From assembly GCA_964559845.1 (NCBI GenBank), contig CAZLJF010000071.1:1-8196 (forward strand): a stretch of 8,196 nucleotides of DNA. The letters run 5' to 3'. Shown here piece after piece: positions 6,571 to 8,196 of this stretch. The notes below the pieces were generated by a model, which was not told the DNA's origin, made no database searches, and saw only the letters and a list, made by a program, of their open reading frames with translations. Made by a program: the position numbers and the translations under genes. Origin of the DNA: WSZY01 sp964559845 (lineage in GTDB: Bacteria; Pseudomonadota; Zetaproteobacteria; Mariprofundales; Mariprofundaceae). Within the stretch, counting starts at the first letter, position 1. Each line of letters begins with the position of its first letter.

Positions 6571-8196
6571 TGGCAGTCAGTGTGCGATCAACCACACCAT
6601 TTGAAGGGCAGCGCCCTGGCACCTCCGGGCTACGGAAAAAGGTCAGGCTATTCCAGCAGCCCCATTATCTGGAAAACTTTGTCCAGTCTGTTTTTGATGC
6701 CGTTGGCGATGTCTCGGGCGCCACGCTGGTTGTAGGTGGCGATGGCCGTTATTACAATCGTGAAGCGATTCAGGTTATATTGAAAATGGCTGCGGCCAAC
6801 GGTTTTGGCAAGGTTCTCGTGGGGCAGGGAGGCATACTCTCCACGCCGGCTGCATCTTGTGTTATTCGCAAACATAAGGCTTATGGCGGGCTGATTCTCT
6901 CTGCCAGCCATAATCCGGCAGGCCCGGATGAAGATTTCGGCATCAAATATAATACCGCTAATGGCGGCCCGGCCCCGGAGGCTGTGACAGAGGCGATTTT
7001 TACGTACACAAGGCAGATCAGTGAGTACAAAATCCTTGAGGCGGAGGATATTGCTCTGGATCAGGTCGGATCGACACAGCTTGGAGATATGCAGGTTGAG
7101 GTCATCGACCCGGTTGCAGATTATGCTGAATTGATGCAGTCGCTGTTTGATTTTGATGCCATTCGCGCACTGCTTGCCAGCGGTTTCCGTATTGCGTTTG
7201 ATGCCATGCATGCGGTAACAGGGCCCTACGCCAGGGTGATCATTGAAGAAATGCTGGGGGCACCTGCCGGAACCGTGATGAACGGACAGGCCAAAGAGGA
7301 TTTTGGCGGCGGCCATCCCGATCCGAACCTGACCTATGCCAGAGAGTTGGTTGATCTCATGTTTGGTGAGCATGCGCCGGAGTTTGGTGCGGCATCGGAT
7401 GGTGATGGTGATCGCAATATGATTCTGGGTAAACGCTTTTTTGTTACACCGAGTGATTCACTGGCGATTCTTGCTGCCAATGCGCAGCTTGTGCCCGGTT
7501 ACGCTGATGGCATTGCCGGTGTGGCGCGTTCCATGCCGACCAGTGCTGCTGTAGATCGTGTGGCTGGACGCCTGGGTATTGATTGTTATGAAACTCCCAC
7601 GGGCTGGAAATTCTTCGGCAATCTGATGGATGCAGGCAAGGTTACGCTTTGCGGCGAGGAGTCATTTGGTACCGGTTCAAATCATGTGCGTGAGAAAGAT
7701 GGCCTGTGGGCGGTACTTTTCTGGCTCAATATTCTTGCGGTACGCAAAATATCGGTTGAACAGATTGTGAGCGAGCACTGGGCCTTGTATGGCCGCAATT
7801 TCTATTCCCGCCATGATTATGAAGGGGTGGATGCAGCAGCGGCAGAGGCGATGATGGGCTATCTGCGTTCACGTTTTGAAAAGCTGCCGGGAAACAATTT
7901 TGGCAACCGGATTGTGAAGGCGTGTGATGATTTTGCCTATACTGACCCTGTCGACCGGAGTATAAGCCAGGGGCAGGGGATTCGTATTCTTTTTGAAGAT
8001 GGCTCACGCATTGTATACCGCCTTTCCGGTACGGGTACAGAAGGTGCTACTATTCGCATCTATATTGAGTCGTTTGAGCCTGATGCGGACAGGCACGGGC
8101 TGGATGCGCAGACGGCACTTTGTGATCTTATTGAGATCGCTGCCAGTATTGCTCGTCTGCAAGAGTTCACAGGCCGCACTGAACCCACGGTCATTA
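6570..8196 (+). CDS. pgm: phosphoglucomutase, PGM1-like (3' end just outside window)
   Basis: This enzyme interconverts glucose-6-phosphate and glucose-1-phosphate, linking glycolysis to ADP-glucose and glycogen. The frame runs open for 542 codons to the window edge and ends in GRTEPTVI, so only the final codon or two are missing. Early residues QRPGTSGLRKKV are typical of the eukaryote-like PGM1 branch rather than the E. coli Pgm type. All four alpha-phosphohexomutase active-site loops are present: catalytic Ser113 in SASHNP, the metal-binding DGDGDR (277-282), sugar-binding GEESFG (362-367), and the phosphate-binding RLSGTGTEGATIRIY starting at 484. The ATG has GGAGG four bases upstream, close but functional. 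It faces away from glgC, so shared control from the intergenic region is possible. The assignment is firm. Confidence 0.96.
   Translation, partial: MAVSVRSTTPFEGQRPGTSGLRKKVRLFQQPHYLENFVQSVFDAVGDVSGATLVVGGDGRYYNREAIQVILKMAAANGFGKVLVGQGGILSTPAASCVIRKHKAYGGLILSASHNPAGPDEDFGIKYNTANGGPAPEAVTEAIFTYTRQISEYKILEAEDIALDQVGSTQLGDMQVEVIDPVADYAELMQSLFDFDAIRALLASGFRIAFDAMHAVTGPYARVIIEEMLGAPAGTVMNGQAKEDFGGGHPDPNLTYARELVDLMFGEHAPEFGAASDGDGDRNMILGKRFFVTPSDSLAILAANAQLVPGYADGIAGVARSMPTSAAVDRVAGRLGIDCYETPTGWKFFGNLMDAGKVTLCGEESFGTGSNHVREKDGLWAVLFWLNILAVRKISVEQIVSEHWALYGRNFYSRHDYEGVDAAAAEAMMGYLRSRFEKLPGNNFGNRIVKACDDFAYTDPVDRSISQGQGIRILFEDGSRIVYRLSGTGTEGATIRIYIESFEPDADRHGLDAQTALCDLIEIAASIARLQEFTGRTEPTVI

Noticed and set aside
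6648..7373. A 241-codon minus-strand open frame
   Set aside because: It is antisense to pgm, whose active-site motifs are intact across the same bases.

Overview
The window looks like the chromosome of a Gram-negative, proteobacterium-like bacterium. The glucose-1-phosphate adenylyltransferase is very close to the enterobacterial type, base composition is near 50% G+C over most of the window, and start sites carry ordinary Shine-Dalgarno sequences. I cannot name the species. A gamma- or zetaproteobacterium is a guess from the protein flavour and gene mix.

Layout from left to right. (1) Bases 1-370, + strand: the C-terminal part of a Mrr-type restriction endonuclease ending in a topoisomerase-type C4 zinc finger, cut by the window start. 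This stretch is more AT-rich (about 43% G+C by hand count) than the genes further right. (2) 371-477: a short convergent gap with no clear signal. (3) 478-1410, - strand: a pentapeptide-repeat protein with 29 unbroken repeat centres behind a helical N-terminal domain. (4) 1411-1642: a non-coding gap with small dyads. (5) 1643-6269, - strand: a storage-glucan cluster in the order glgC, GH57 amylase-family enzyme, malQ. A 157-base gap with two hairpins precedes malQ, which appears to start at TTG. (6) 6270-6569: a divergent intergenic region. (7) 6570 to the end, + strand: a eukaryote-like phosphoglucomutase, missing only its last codon or codons at the window edge.

The four metabolic genes form one pathway around glycogen. 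Phosphoglucomutase interconverts glucose-6-phosphate and glucose-1-phosphate, and GlgC turns glucose-1-phosphate into ADP-glucose for glucan synthesis. The GH57 enzyme and the MalQ 4-alpha-glucanotransferase hydrolyse or rearrange alpha-glucan chains. No glycogen synthase, branching enzyme or phosphorylase lies in the window.

I found no CRISPR array, tRNA, rRNA, insertion sequence or prophage. I do not see a convincing new biological system. The items most worth checking are the pentapeptide protein, the malQ start region with its hairpins and overlapping small reading frame, and the short open frames in the glgC-pgm divergent region.
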